Positions 20,610 to 33,849 of a stretch of DNA of 64,000 nt are shown piece after piece. The stretch covers positions 86,289,413-86,353,412 of the forward strand of contig OW121743.1 of assembly GCA_933228675.1 (NCBI GenBank). The letters run 5' to 3'. The notes under the pieces were generated by a model. It made no database searches. It saw nothing but the letters and a program-made list of their open reading frames with translations, and was not told where the DNA came from. Each line of letters starts with the position of its first letter. The first letter of the stretch is position 1. A program made the position numbers and the translations under genes. The stretch is from Stomorhina lunata. Lineage: Eukaryota > Arthropoda > Insecta > Diptera > Rhiniidae.

Positions 20610-21070
20610 ATTTAAATTTTTTAATGTTGTTTGCATTTGTTTACTCAAATCAACTGAAACTGCACTATATTTCCACTCTGAATTATTGTAGCTTAGTATG
20701 TATTATATGCCAAATGATGATTATGCCTAAGATATCGAAATTTAATCAAATTATGTGTTTCATAATGACAATTATGCTACCGAAGATCCTTTCCTTAGTA
20801 AGGTTTATGGTCTAAAAAATGAGCCTAAAATTGGAAATGGTATAAGTCAACACATTTCATGTATAAAACATTTGTTATACACAATTTCTGAAACGAATTG
20901 CCATCGCCATGGAAAATCTGTAGTCGAGAACTGGAATGTAGCTAATCTAATTGGAATTGGATGCATTCATCGGTACTCTTCTGGCGACTGGTTATTCTCA
21001 CATTATTCTCACATTAAAAAATTTTTCGAATTTGGTCCACATTTTGAATCAGCTGCACCCTCAACAACTT
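20610..21070 (+). pseudogene. Unrecognised ORF relic, copy 2 (part of H2)
   Basis: Open from 20755 to 21072 in one frame, with PKIGNGISQHISC, LLYTISETN, GKSVVENWNVANLIGIG and CIHRYSSGDWLFS; the upstream segment YMPNDDYAQ lies in another frame. Same peptide as the relic at 5567-5930. This copy runs past the stop seen in copy 1, into DINE-like 3' sequence, so the last ~20 codons are not original. Probably not expressed as protein. Confidence 0.45.
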
Positions 21071-21115
21071 GATGGTGGGTATATAAGATTCGGCACAGCC
21101 GAATGTAACACTGTC
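21040..21115 (+). repeat. Helentron-like 3' terminal hairpin (ATTCGGCACAGCCGAAT)
   Basis: 'ttgatggtgggtatataag' followed by the perfect 7-bp stem ATTCGGC-ACA-GCCGAAT (21088-21104). Inverted, slightly decayed copies at 45404-45440 and 63745-63785. Such a hairpin close to the element end is typical of nonautonomous Helitron/Helentron elements. Confidence 0.55.
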
Positions 21116-21775
21116 AGTTGTTTATATTTACGATATTGAAATGCATACAAATATTTAAATAATATGAAGTGCTATTTTCTGTGCAAAATTGGTATAATAT
21201 TCTGAAAATTTTCAATCATAAAAAATCGAACATATACATATAAGAGAACAAGAATTATGATATTTACGTACATATATACATATATACTAAATTTTATGCA
21301 AAACCTGAGACCATATTATTCGCTAGAAATTCTTTACATTTCACTTTCTATATTTTTTTTATTAAAATCTATAGTTTAAAACTTTTTTCTTTTGCATATA
21401 AAATGTTATTTTATCCATATTGAAAGTGTATAAAAGAAACTTATATATGGAAAAAAATGGCTTGTTAAAACCATCTTTCAATATAGTTAAAGTTAAGTGC
21501 AATTGTGGCAAATGAAATATTTTTCCTTACTTCTTCCAGGCTTTTTCAATAGGTTAAATATTGTGGTTTAGTATATTAAGGTAGAAATATACAAAAATAC
21601 ATATGTATCGTATATATTTTTGCATTATGCCTTAAATTTACAATAGACTTGCATATAAATGGATTTTAAATTTTTTCTCAAGGCAAAATAGGGTATAAAA
21701 GAAGATTTTATTTTAAAAATGGTAAAAGCAGACATTGGAAGGGAAGTGAAATACATTAATGTGAGAAGGGAAGGA
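21116..21775. other. AT-rich sequence without recognised feature
   Basis: No feature recognised. Confidence 0.4.
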
Positions 21776-22115
21776 AGATAAAACTGAAAAATGTATGTGT
21801 TTACTTTTATTCGGTCGATAATCTGAGCTTTTACCTTTGGTTTACAAACATAATTCGTAATGATTGTGTTTGCAGAATAGGAAATAATGCGAGTTTCTTA
21901 ATCTGTCTAAGAGTAGGTTTACTCCTTTTGAAGACAAAGGTCTAATCAACCAAAGAAACGCGTTCAGGAATTTGTTGTTCCATATTTGTTGGCTTTTATC
22001 ATTATTTGTCTATTACATTATTAAATAACTATAATAGACTGGGATCAAATGCTAATAATTTTTCTATTTTGAATAATATTTATATCCCGACAATTTTGTT
22101 ATTTTTCTATAAAAC
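21776..22115 (+). mobile_element. Penelope-like terminal unit, degraded hammerhead
   Basis: Matches 16035-16392: 'aaactgaaaaatgt', 'gataatctgagcttttacc', 'gcgagtttcttaatctgtctaag', 'gggatcaaatgctaata', 'ttgaataatatttatatcccga'. The ribozyme region (about 21921-21970) reads CTTTTGAAGAC...AAGAAACGCGTTCAGG, with the core lost. Confidence 0.65.
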
Positions 22116-22159
22116 TAAATCTTTTTAAAATAAAATTTTATTTTTAGGTACATTTTTAT

Positions 22160-22528
22160 TTTGAAATGGGCTTAAATTCAAAAGTAAAAATTTATTTAAA
22201 AAAATTAAAAATTTTATAAATTTATAAATTTATTTTAAACCTCTTTTTATGGGAGAAAGCGTTTGCTGCAAAAACTTTTATTAGGTATGTGATGGAAAAC
22301 GGTAGTTTTCAAATCGATCGATTTCAGATATTTTTTAAGATAATTTTCGGTTATTTCCCCAAAAATTCAAACCATATGAAGGATAAGATATCAATTAAAA
22401 GGATTAAAGCCTAAATTTTCATTTTTTTGAGGGAACTAACCGAAAATTATCTTAAAAATACATCTAAAATCGATTTAAAAACGATCGTTTTCCATCACAT
22501 ATCTGTATATCTCAATTTTAAAACATCT
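22160..22528. repeat. Imperfect inverted repeat
   Basis: 'ggtatgtgatggaaaacg' (22284) pairs with 'cgttttccatcacatatc' (about 22487), and inner 'cgatcgatttcagatattttttaagataattttcggtta' with its inverse. Arms of roughly 100 bp at 22284-22502; a small foldback next to MITE G copy b. Confidence 0.65.
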
Positions 22529-22836
22529 GGGGCCAAATAACCGCATTCGATATCGATCGAAAAGTCAGACTTTTAAGCGGATATTGTGAAGTATACTTTA
22601 GGGATGTTCAAAGTTACTTCGATGCAAAAAGTTTATTGAAATTTTCGATCCATTTTGATTCGTTTTTAAAAATACAATAAAATCGCTTTTACTACTGTTC
22701 ATCTTTTGGCAAATAACTTCAAAAAAATATAGTAAACTGTCCATCTTTTAAATAATTTTAATTATCCTTAAAGTATGCTATACAAATGTTTTGAAAATAT
22801 CTAAGATTTCGATTGATATTGAATGCCGTGAATTTG
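22529..22836. mobile_element. MITE family G, copy b
   Basis: Starts GGGGCCAAATAACCGCATTC and ends ...GATTGATATTGAATGCCGTG; the last ~8 bases of the right end are degraded at the junction with H2. Same interior as copy a, including 'gttcatcttttggcaaataac'. Confidence 0.75.
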
Positions 22837-22837
22837 A

Positions 22838-25250
22838 TGAAATTCGTTACACATATATTAATTTATCTAAAAACGAGGTCTACTTATTTTAGTAAAAATC
22901 AGTTAAATTCTAAAGTGTCTGCCTCGGACCTCTATTTTTCAACATTATTTTTTTAATATACAGGCAACAATTCTCATCAGAATTTAAAAAAATAATGCAC
23001 ACGTCTCTTCTTTGAGCCAAGAAAGTGTTATACTTATTCTGAGATCCCTTGTCTCTTAGAGGTACCGCCTTTTACCCCCTTTTTTTCACTTATTATTGTT
23101 TTTAAATATGAGCCGGAATTCTCAACAGAATTTGAAGAAATTTAGCACACATCTCACAGGAACTCAACACGTTTAGAAGAAATCCGTCCACTTCTTGGGA
23201 TACCTGCTTTGGACCCCAGTTTTTCACTTAATGTTCTTCCCAATATATGCCGCAATTCTCAACAGAATTTGATGAAAATCGTTACACATCTATTAATTTA
23301 ACCAAAAAAGATCTCTACTAATTTTGGTTGAAATTCGTTGACTCCCAGTACTAGGGTACCTGTCTTGGACTTACACTTAAATTTAATTTAATTAAAAAAA
23401 TACGCCTAATTGACTGCAACACTTTTTACTTAAATTATGCGTAACAATTTATGTGACTTTTTTCAGAAAATTTTGAACTTTGTTTTACGATCGGTAAATT
23501 TCGGTGAATTTTTTTCGCTCAATCTAAAAAAAGAGACTCACACCTTTCACCTGGTTATAGTGCAAAACCGAGCCAACTTAGTTTTGAGAGATTAAGTTAT
23601 CAAGTTTATGTATCATAATTAAATTGACATCAAGATTTCTTCTTCTTCTGTTATCCTTGACTCCCAGTGGAGGATAGGACCTCAACCATCCTTTTATATC
23701 GAACTCTATTGCGAGATGTTAGACATACATCATTCCATGAATTGTTTGCTGCTTGTAACTCCGCATCAATTTTGACCTTCTCCACGTTCTAGCAGGTGCA
23801 CCAACGCCGCTTCCTTGTGGATTCCAACGAAGCGCTTGTCGAGCAATGTTGGTATTTGGCCTTCAAAGTGTGTGGCCTATCTACCGCCATTTCCGTTGAC
23901 ATACCTCTATAGAAGAAGGGATTTGGTTTGTGGCGTTTAGTAGATCTTCATTTTTTATGAGATATCAAGGATTTGCCGCTAGCATTTATTTGCAAAGGTT
24001 TGTAGGCGCTTATCGATGGCATTTGTGCGTTTCCAAGTTTTGCAGCCGTAATACAAGATGCCCTTGACATTCGAGTTATATATTCGTAACTTAGTTGTTG
24101 TTGATATTTGCCGAGATTTCCAAATAGCTTGGAGAATGCCGAATGCTGATTTTGCCTTATTAATACGCGATTCGACATCCTCGTCGGCGCCACCTTTTGT
24201 AGATACCAAACTACTAAGATAATTAAAGGTACCTACACATCCAATTACCTCATTATCCACATTGATGTGTGGCGACGGGTTTGCGTATTGATTTCCAGAA
24301 GGTCGCCTAGGCTTTGAAGGTGAAATAGGCTTTGGCTTAGAAGGCATACGTCATCGGCGTATTCCAAGTCTTCGAGTTGTTTAAAGGGTATCCATTGGAT
24401 ACCACGTCTACCATTCAGTGCCGCGAGCATTATATTGTCGATGACAAGGATAAAAAGTATGAGTGATAAGATACATCCTTGTCTTACTCCAGTAGTTACT
24501 TCGAACGGATTAGACAATTTACCTTTGTGTAAAACCCGTCATTTGCCCGAATTAAGTTCAGAATTTTCGTTGGCTTGTTACGGTTTTCTAAAATTCTCCA
24601 TAGATAGCTTCTGTTGACACTGTCGAAGGCCTTCATAAAGTCGATAAACGCTAGGTAAATGGGTGTACGGAAATCATTACATTGCTTTAGTACTATTCTT
24701 ATTGTGTTAATTAGATCAAAACAAGATCTATTCTCTCGGAACCCAAACTGATTTTCTCGGAGTGTTTTAGAAACTGCGTCAGACGTTCTATTCAAAATCA
24801 CTCGACTTAGTATTTTGCTCGGTATTGGAAGAAGTGCTATTCCCCTGTAGTTATTGCAGTCTTTTGAGTTACCCTTTTTTGGTATTTTGACTAGTATACC
24901 TTCATTCCAGGTGGTAGGCAGAGCTTCATCTTCTCATATTTTACGCACAAATGGGTGCCACAGTCTCGCCGATAGTTCAACGTCACATAAAAGCATCTTC
25001 GCTGAGATATTGTCATTGCCCGGGGCCTTGTTGTGCTTAAGGCTTTTAATTGCATTCTTCACTTTTTGTGTTGTTGGTGGGCAGTCTGTAATTCCATTGA
25101 ATAAACAGTCATGGTTGGTTTCGTTTTGCACTTCCGTCAGTGCTTCTAATCAAGATTAAAGCTGTGAAACTATATTCGAGCATGCCCTACTGAGTTTGAT
25201 GAAAAATTTCATCACTTTTCGTTTCAGCACATATCGATTTTTTTTATAAC
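22838..25250 (-). mobile_element. Composite element H2, copy 2 (split by a LINE)
   Basis: Inverse of 4119-5280: ~150-bp tandem array (22838-23400), 'tacgcctaattgactgcaac', 'ccgagccaacttagttttgag', then after a LINE insertion (23638-25148) 'ctgagtttgatgaaaaatttcatcacttttcg'. The ORF relic at 20610-21070 lies on the expected side but is separated by a Penelope-like fragment, a foldback and a MITE. Confidence 0.6.
23638..25148 (-). pseudogene. 5'-truncated LINE with RT domain, frameshifted
   Basis: Minus-strand frames in order: IKSLKHNKAPGNDNISAKML (24934-25131), QFGFRENRSCFDLINTI and FIDFMKAFDSVNRSYL (24496-24801), TGVRQGCILSLILF and YADDVCLLSQS (24245-24517), VDNEVIGCVGTFNYL and WKSRQISTTTKLRIYNS (23979-24347), then a short deletion and C-terminal sequence ending at a GAAGAAGAAG tail. 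RT catalytic motif C is intact (YADD) but the frame is broken several times. Exact 9-bp ATCAAGATT copies flank it (23629-23637, 25149-25157), a target-site duplication. This RT group is often annotated in arthropods as 'endonuclease-reverse transcriptase'; the simple-repeat tail fits RTE-like elements, but clade is not proven. Confidence 0.85.
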
Positions 25251-25329
25251 ATTTAATATAATTTTTCCTTTAAGACAATTATTGTTTCTTAATATCTAGA
25301 CTCTTCTTTAAAGAAGCGCATCATTAGAT

Positions 25330-25560
25330 TTTTCAAAAGCGGTGGTCAAAAAATGGCTTATTTGCAACAGAATTATCATAGTAGGGCTAGCTGGACCCCC
25401 AGGTAAGCCTTGCAATCAAAGTACAGGTCGCAATTCTTAAGATAATTAAAAAAAAAAATGGCAAACAAGTCTTTTGATAGTCAGATCAAGGCTGTTGAAA
25501 TTCGTCAAAATCGGTTTGTTATTTAGAATTCTTTTCATAGTTCTCACTTCCCGGTATTGG
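25330..25560 (-). repeat. DINE-like module fragment
   Basis: 'ggacccccaggtaagccttgcaatcaaagtacaggtcgcaattctt' is the inverse of the 'gcgacctgtagtttgattac...catggggatccagcc' module at 17935-17970, and 'gaaattcgtcaaaatcgg' fits the same family. No element ends seen. Confidence 0.55.
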
Positions 25561-27095
25561 TATTTTGGCCATAAATAATAGCATATTTTCTTCCGAAAAA
25601 AGTCGATACTTTTATAAATACCGAATGATAAGTCAACATATTAATATGAAATGAATGTACAATATGCCAATTAATTTGTATGTTTTGGCTAGTTTTGAGT
25701 TATATTTTACTTAATGCAACCAAAAACTTCATTCGGAGCACTCTTTAGTGGCTACATTGTATGACTTTTATGAACCTATTTCAACTAAATTTGCAATATT
25801 ATATATACTAAATTCCTGAAAGTCGGTTTTATATTGTTGGTGCACTAATCCATTAAGTATTTACTATAGTCTACAATAATATTTTTACATTTAGCAAACC
25901 ATTCACCCCGTTAGCAGTATATATTTATATATACGACACCAGCTGAAAATATCACTATTTTGACATCTGGTTCTTGTAAATATACTACAATATACATACA
26001 CACATACATAAATATAATCAAAATAATATTTAATTTTATTTTTCCAATCGTTGTGGTTTTGTTAGTGTTTTTGCTGGGAGTAGTATTGAATCATGTATCA
26101 GCTAAAGTGTTGTTTATTGTGGCAATAAATTTTGAATTTTTTCAATATTCTATTTGCATGTTGCAAAAATGAAAATATATAATATTTACAACGATTGTTC
26201 ATGTACATTTTTTTTTTATTTTTTTTTCTGCTTAACAATTTAACATCTTTTCGCAACTGCAACAGATATTCATATAGAATTTAGTACTTTACTATAAAAA
26301 TACAAACACAAATAATGCAAAAATACATATATGGATGTGTGAAAAAATTGCATACAAATAAATTTAAAATGAAAGTTTGTATACAAAGTTTTTTTCGTGT
26401 GATTAAATTTGCACGTCTGTAAAATACGATGACTCCATTTCGGGTTTATTCATATTTGTTGCACAAATAATAAAATTACAAGGATTTCGAAATTAATTTT
26501 CGTTGGTAAAAGCTTAAAATATGCTCCAAAAGAGAGTATTGAAATTGTCAGTTTTGAGCGGGAAAATTATGCAAAAAATGCCAGAGTTTAAGAAAAATAA
26601 AGGTATTGTCTTAAAACTGACTACATTTTGAACTGATATAACAATAATAAATATTTGTAAATTTATAACATACACAACTCGTAACAACTCGTAACAATAC
26701 AACTAGTAACTTAGCATTAATCGATAATAATTTGCTACAAGAAATGCTTTATAAACCAGTTGACACAAATTCCCACAGGGTAATTACACAACACTTTTCA
26801 CTGAACTTCGAAAACTTTTCTCTTCTCTAGATTAAAACGAAATTTGCTGTCACTGTGTGCATTTATTGTACAAACTTTACAATCAACAATAAATTTTGAA
26901 AAATGTTGCAATAAACTGAAAATAAATAAAAGTAAATGTTTATTTTGCGATTTATTACTATTTCCATGTCATTTGATTTTTTTTTTTTATTTTTAATTAT
27001 TTTGTACTCGTCCAGACAATATATAACAAGTGTAGGTTTTTATGTCCCCCCACCACCATCATAAGTTGTATTGGAATTAAAACATTTTACTGGTC
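25560..27095. other. AT-rich sequence without recognised feature
   Basis: No repeat partner, RNA or exon recognised. The 25960-26172 frame is hydrophobic by AT-richness and has no splice or family support. Confidence 0.4.
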
Positions 27096-29960
27096 TTTGT
27101 GACGCATTAAAAATTTTCTGTATAAAATTTGTATACCAAATATTTTGTATACAAAAATCTTAAACCGAAAATTTTTTACAAAAAATTTATACACCGAAAA
27201 TTTTTCGACAATTTTCCATATAAAATTTCATCACCGAAAATTTCCAATTGAAAATTTTTATTAAGTAAATTTTCTATATAAAATATTTTCACAGAAATTT
27301 TTCTATATAAAATCTTTTCAACGAAAATTTTCTATATAAAATTTTTACACCGAACATTTTTTATATAAAATATTTACACCGAAAAATTTATATTTAATTT
27401 TTAGACCGAACATTTTCTATAAAAATTTTTATACGAAAATTTTCTATAAAAATTTGTATACGAAAATTATCTATAAAAATTTTTATACGAAAATTTTCTA
27501 TTCAAAATTTTTACAAAAAAAATAGATATAGATATATAGAAAATTTAAAAATATATAGAAAGTTTTTGGTATAAAAATTTTTAATGTAAAAGTTGTACAT
27601 AGAAAATGTTCGGTGTAAAAATTATATACAAAAAAAAATTTTAGTGTAAAATTTTATTTAGGTTTAAAAATTTTATATAGAAAAATTTCGACATAAAATT
27701 TATATACAGAAAATTTTCTATATAAAATTTTTACACCGAAAATTTTCTACATAAAATTTTTAAACCGAAAATTTTCTGTATAAAATATCTACACCGAATA
27801 TTTTCAATAAAAAATTTTTACACCAAAAATTTTCTATATAAATTTTTACACCAAAAATTTTATATGTAATTTTTTATACCGAAAATTTTCTGTTTAGGAT
27901 TTTTATACCGAAATTTTTTTAAATAATATTTATACACCGAAAATTTTATTTATGAATTTTTTACACTGAAAATTTTCTATATAAAATTTTTACACCGAAT
28001 ATTTTCTATATTAAATTTTACACCGAAAATTTGTATATAAAATTTTAACACTGGAAATTTTCTGTATAAAATTTTTATATAGAAAATTTTCTATATAAAA
28101 TTTTTCTACGGAAAATTTTCTATTTAAAATTTTTACACCGACAATTTTCTGAATTAAATTTTTATATCAAAAATTATCTATAAACAATTTTTTCAGGAAA
28201 AATTTTTATATCGAAAATTGTCTATACAAAATTTTTACACCAAAAAATTTCTATACAAAATTTTTACACCAAAAGTTTTTTATATAAACTTTTTATACCT
28301 AACATTTTGTATATAAAATTTTTATACCAAAAATTTTCTATATAAAACTGTTAAACCAAAAATTTTCTAAATAAAGTTTTTACACCGAAAATATTCTATA
28401 AAAAATTTTTACACCGAATATTTTCTATATAAAATTTTTACACCGAAAATTTGCCTATAAAATTTGTACACCGAAATTTTTTTTTATTAAAATGCAACGA
28501 AAATTATTTATATAAAATTTTTACAAGGAGAATTTTCTATATACAAATTTTATACCGTAAATTTTCTATATTTAATTTTTACACCGAGAATTTTTTATAC
28601 AAAATTTTATCACCAAAAATTTAAGCCGAGAATTTTTCATATAAAATTTTTAAATTGAGAATTTTTTATATACAATTTTTAAACTAAAAATTTTCTATAT
28701 AAAATTTTTACACCGAAAATTTTCTATATAAAATTTTTGCACCAAAAATTTTATTTTTAAAAGTTTTACACCGAAAATTTTTTATATAAAATCTTTTAGT
28801 CAAAGATTTTGTATATAAATTTTTTACACCGAAAATTTTCTGTATAAATTTTTTACGGCGAAAATTTTTTTTGAAAAATTTTTACATCGAAAATTTTCTA
28901 TATAAAATTTTTACACCGAATATTTTTTTTATATAAATTTTTACACCGAAAATTTTTTTTTGTAAAAATACAATAAACATTATTTATATAGAATTTTTAC
29001 ACGTAGAATTTTCTATATACAAATTTTTACACCGAAAATTTTTTATATTAAATACTTTAGTCGAAAATTTTCTATATAAATTTTTTACACCCAAAATTTT
29101 CTATATAAAACTCTTACACCGAAAATTTTCTATTAAAATTTTTACATCAAAATTTTTTCATATAACATTTTTACATCAAAAATTTTCTATAAAAAATTTT
29201 AACACCGAAAATTTTCTATATAAAATCTTTTAGTCAAAGATTTTCTATATAAAATTTTTACACTGATAATTTTCTATTAAAATTTTTTTATATAAAATTT
29301 TTACACCAACAATTTTATATAAAAATTTTAACACCAAAAATTTTCTATATAAAATTTTTACACCGAAAATTTTTTGTACAAAATTTTTACACAGAAAATT
29401 TTCTACATTAAATTTATACACCGAAAATTTTCTAAAAAAAATTTTACAAAGAAAATTTGCTATATAAAATTTTTACACTGAAAATTTTCTATTAAAATTT
29501 GTATATCAAATTTTTCTTATAAAAAATTTTTACATCAAAAGTTTTCTATAAAAAAATTTATCACCGAACATTTTCTACATAAAATTTTTACACCTAAAAT
29601 TTTTTATATAAATTTTATACACCGAAAATTTGCTTTAAAGTTTTTACACTGAAAATTTTCTATATAAAATTTTAACATTTTTTACACCGAAAATTTTCTG
29701 TATAAAATTTTTCACCGAAAATTTTCTGTATAAAATTTTTACACCGAAAATTTTCTTACATAATTTTTACATAAATTTTTTTCTATATAAATTTTTTACA
29801 CTTAAAATTAACTATATAAATATAAATAATTAATATTATTTATAATTTATACACCAAAAATTTTCTATATAAATTTTTTTTTACCGAAAATTAACTACAT
29901 AAATATAAAATTTTTACATCGAAAATTTTCTTCATAAAATTTTTACATCGAAAACCTTGT
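27095..29960. repeat. ~29-bp satellite (SatB), roughly 95-100 units
   Basis: Degenerate tandem of 'tttttacaccgaaaattttctatataaaa' (about 29 bp). Related in style to SatA (poly-A/T arms around CTATA) but with the ACACCG signature. Orientation flips for about 130-190 bp near 27530-27700 ('ttcggtgtaaaaatt'), then returns. Unit copies differ by many substitutions and small indels; no higher-order repeat was evident by eye. Confidence 0.92.
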
Positions 29961-31830
29961 TTTTCTTGGTTGGGCTTAACTACTTAAACGTTTATGTAAA
30001 CAATCGTTTCTTATGTGTATTTTTTATTGCCCCTAAATTTATGCAAAGTTTTTTTTAGTGATCTATGTCTTTAATAAATCTCAACTAACTGTCAGACATT
30101 TACTGCCAAAATCTTAGCAAATAATTCGGCAAAAGAAGTTTACTTACTATAGCAACTTGTATATTTGACTACATCAATGATTGATATGAATTCTACACTA
30201 TTAGCTTTAAACTCTGTTTTCATGATTTACATAATAAATTTAAAAAAAGGTTCCATTGTGACGTGAAATTATGTGCAAAAAGAATCCTATTACTTACAAA
30301 GCCAAACATTTAAATAATAGCTCGCATATAAATGTGTGTGTGTATTTAAGTGTGATACTGTTTGTTTTATGGACAACAAAAGAAAAGGGTTGTGTGTGAT
30401 TAAGGTCAACTAACTTTTCACCTTTTGTTTCGATGTCGTCCTTTCACATATTTGAAGCTTTTTGTAAGAGGTATGTGTCATATGATATGAGTACGTTTAA
30501 GTCTTAAATTGCTGCAATAAATGTTTCTGTTTTTAACAAAGAAAAAAGTAGAATTTCTAAAAATAAATGTCATTTGTGCAAAAATGTGGGTAAGCTACGT
30601 AAATAAAAGGTGGGTACTTAGTCAGTAATGTAAAATAGAATTTTAGAAAAATTTTAAGTAAGACTTAATAGTCTCATTAAAGATATCCAAAACTTTATAA
30701 ACAAGAAACTTATCAGAAGACCATAGAAGATGTAGAAGTTGTATTATTCTTTATTTGTTTGAAAAAAAGTTCCATCTCTGATGTATGTAATTATCTTGTA
30801 TGCAGTAATATAAAGAACAAAAAAACTTGTTTTTTTTGCTCTGTATAATTTTAATATGATTAAAATAATCTTCTACTGAAAAGTTTTTTATAAACTTATT
30901 CATAAACTCTCATACCTTTGTTTACTTTGGTTATGAAAACCAATGTAAAATATGTTTTACATGAATGCAAAGTATGTACTTAATCAGTGTTTAAATTTTT
31001 ACCTCATGCTATACAAGAACTGAGTAATGATCAGAATTTTTACTTGCAACTAAAAACAATAGCAATTCTTCTTTTGAATATATAATTTCCTCATTCCTTT
31101 TAATTTCTAACTTAAGAATTTCTACATATAATTATGCATTTAGAAGAGCTTTTTTAATATTTTTCTAGAAACTTAATTATGGAATTATTTCAGATATTTT
31201 ATTTTTTCCTTGTAATAAATTTTTATTTTTTATTTGAGAAAAGTATCAATATGCACAATTTAGATAGAAAATCATATCTTGTTTAAAATAAAATTAACTG
31301 GGTGCCCCAGTGTTGTAGCGTGTAGTGTCCCAGGTAGCTTAATATTCGTTTGTGGGTTGGACTATTACCAGAGACTCTGCTTTATATATTTCAATGGTTA
31401 TATATTTACTTTGGTTTGAAAAACTAGGAAATTAATAATTTTTTTCTTAGTTGTTGTGATAGAAATTACAAACCTTTGTATGAAACAAACTTTAGGAGTT
31501 TAGTTTTTAGATAAATTCAGCTGAAGTTTATTGTGATACCACGAATCTAGAAAAAAGTAATAGCTCCCGCTTCAAAAATTTATATTTCAACAAATATCCA
31601 TATCTGCCAAATACTATGTAGTTTGTGTCTATATAAATGTGGGCCCTGATTTAGTATTTTTAGGAAAAAAAGATAATACAGCTAAAAATAAGAATTTTAT
31701 TAATGACAGAAATGTGGGAACATGGTTTTCATCTAAATGAGGCCAGTTGCTTAATTACATGCCCTATTCCCCAGTACGAGTATGCGCTACTTAATGTCAG
31801 CTGCTTATAGTTTATCTGGAAAGTTTTAAA
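29960..31830. other. AT-rich sequence without recognised feature
   Basis: No coding, RNA or repeat feature recognised, apart from simple A/T runs. Confidence 0.4.
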
Positions 31831-31837
31831 TGATCCC

Positions 31838-31915
31838 GATAAAATGTAAATGAAATGGGGTACATGTATTGGAATATGGAATGTTCGTACTTTTTATATT
31901 AAGCTCTTTCTCATT
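31838..31915 (+). pseudogene. LINE endonuclease N-terminal relic
   Basis: 'attggaatatggaatgttcgtactttttat' reads IGIWNVRTFY, the conserved start of the apurinic endonuclease domain in non-LTR elements of the type whose RT lies at 23.6-25.1 kb. Only this short stretch is recognisable. Confidence 0.5.
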
Positions 31916-32054
31916 ACTAGGGCTATGAAAAGTGCGATAATGTTATTCCAAAGAAAGTATTATCAATAAACCTGACATATTAACAGAAAATACTTTACTA
32001 ATGATCAGAGATTGCACACAAAGAGAACAGAAGAAAATAAATCATCGGCCGTTT

Positions 32055-33490
32055 ATTTATACATTTATATAGAAAATTTTTTATCAACAATTTTTTAATA
32101 GAAAATGTTTTTATAAAAAATTTTTTGATCAAAAATTTTTCTACAGAAAATATTTTTAGCAATATATTTCTATACCAGTTTTTTTTTATCAAAAATTTTT
32201 CTATAAAAATTTTTTTTATCAAAAACTTTTCTATCAATAATATTTTTATCAATAATTTTTCTATTAAAAATTTTTCTATAAAAAATTTGTTATCAAAAAT
32301 TTTTCTATAGAAAATTTTTTATCAAAAATGTTTCCACATAAAAGTTTTTATCAAAATTTTTTCAATGAAAATTTTACTATAGAAAAATATTTTTTTCGAA
32401 AATTGTTTCAACAAAAATTTTCCCAGAAAAATATTTTTTTTTTTCTCTAGAAAAATTTTTTATCAAAAGTTTTTCTATAGAAAATTTCTTTATCAAAAAT
32501 TTTTCTATAGAAATTTTTTTTATAAAAAATTTTTGTATAAAAAAATTTTTTATTGAAAATTTTACTACAAAAAAATATTTTTTTCAAAAATTGTTTTTAA
32601 TTTAATTTTTACAGAAAAATATTTTTTTTTATAGAAAATTTTTTTATCAAAAATTTTTCTATAAATATTTTTTGTCAAAATTTTTTCCATAGAACATTTT
32701 CTTTATCACTAATTTTTCTAAGAAAATTCTTTATAAAATATTTTCCTATAAAAAAATTTTTTTTATATAAAATTTTTTCATAAAAAATTTTTTTATTGAA
32801 AATTTTACGACAGAAAAATATTTTATCGAAAATTGTTTTAACAAAAATTTTCACAGAAAAATATTTTTAATTCTATAGACAATTTTTATCAAAAGTTTTT
32901 CTATAGAAAACTTCTCCATCAAAAATTTTTCTACAGAAAATTTTTTTATCAAAACTTTTTCTATAAAAAATTTATTTACTGAAAATTTTTAAAATTTTTT
33001 TATTGAAAATTTTAGAAAAATATTTTTTAAGAAAAATTTTTCTATAGAATTTTTTTTATCAATAATTTTTCTAAGAAAATTCTTTATCAAAAATTTTTCT
33101 ACAGAAAATTTTTTTGTCAAAAATTTTTCTATAGAAAATTTTTTTATCAAAAATTTTTTTATAAAAATTTTTTTATGAAAAATTTTTCTATAGAAAATTT
33201 CTTTATCAAAACTATTTCTATAGAAATTTTTTATCAAAAATTTTTCTATAAAAAATTTTTTTATCAACAATTTTTTACCAAAAATTTTTGTATCAAACAT
33301 TTTTTTATAAAATTTTTTTTTTATCAAAAATTTTTTCATTGAAAAGTTTACTACAGAAAAATATTTCTTTCGAAATTGCTTCAACAGAAATTTTCACAGA
33401 AAAATATTTTTTTTATAGAAAATTTTTTTATGAAAAATTTTTCTATAAAAAATTTTTTTATCAAAAGTTTTTCTATAGAAATTTTTTTTT
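32055..33490. repeat. SatA satellite block
   Basis: Tandem 'ttttttatcaaaaatttttctatagaaaa' units, with a variant of longer period containing 'gaaaattttactacagaaaaatatttttt'. Frames on both strands (K/I/F/N-rich) are satellite translation. Confidence 0.9.
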
Positions 33491-33845
33491 ATTCAAAAAG
33501 AAACAGTATTCTCATGTGATCCCAATCTGTTATATATATTAATTAATGTAAGAGACAATTTTTTTGATGAAAAGCCAACAATTTTTGTGGGGATAACCAA
33601 TTCCTCAACGCGATTCGATGGTTGGTTAGGCCATCTCTTCAGGAGGAGTATCCCTACTTTTATACAGATCGAAAACCTTGCGCTATTCCTTATTTTACAA
33701 ACATAATTTTTACGAAATATTTTTATAAGCCATAAGTAAATGCTCAGGTTATCGACTGAACATGAAATGCAACAGATTGGGATCCAGTGCGAATACTCTT
33801 TCGTTTTGAATAAATATTTACATCCTGACAATTTTGTTATTTTTT
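33491..33845 (-). mobile_element. Penelope-like unit, degraded hammerhead
   Basis: Minus-strand unit, followed at about 33770 by plus-sense 'aacagattgggatccagtgcgaatactc...tttacatcctgacaattttg', the same head-to-head layout as 15.66-15.93 kb. Ribozyme region (33602-33646) in element sense reads TCCTC-CTGAAGA, helix II GATGG/CCATC, GAAT for GAAA and GTTG for GTCG, so it is inactive. It is flanked on both sides by SatA. Confidence 0.7.
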
Positions 33846-33849
33846 TGAA

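Noticed and set aside
26514..26702. Small membrane protein gene on the minus strand
   Set aside because: Short, AT-driven hydrophobicity only; no start context, splice site or repeat-independent support.
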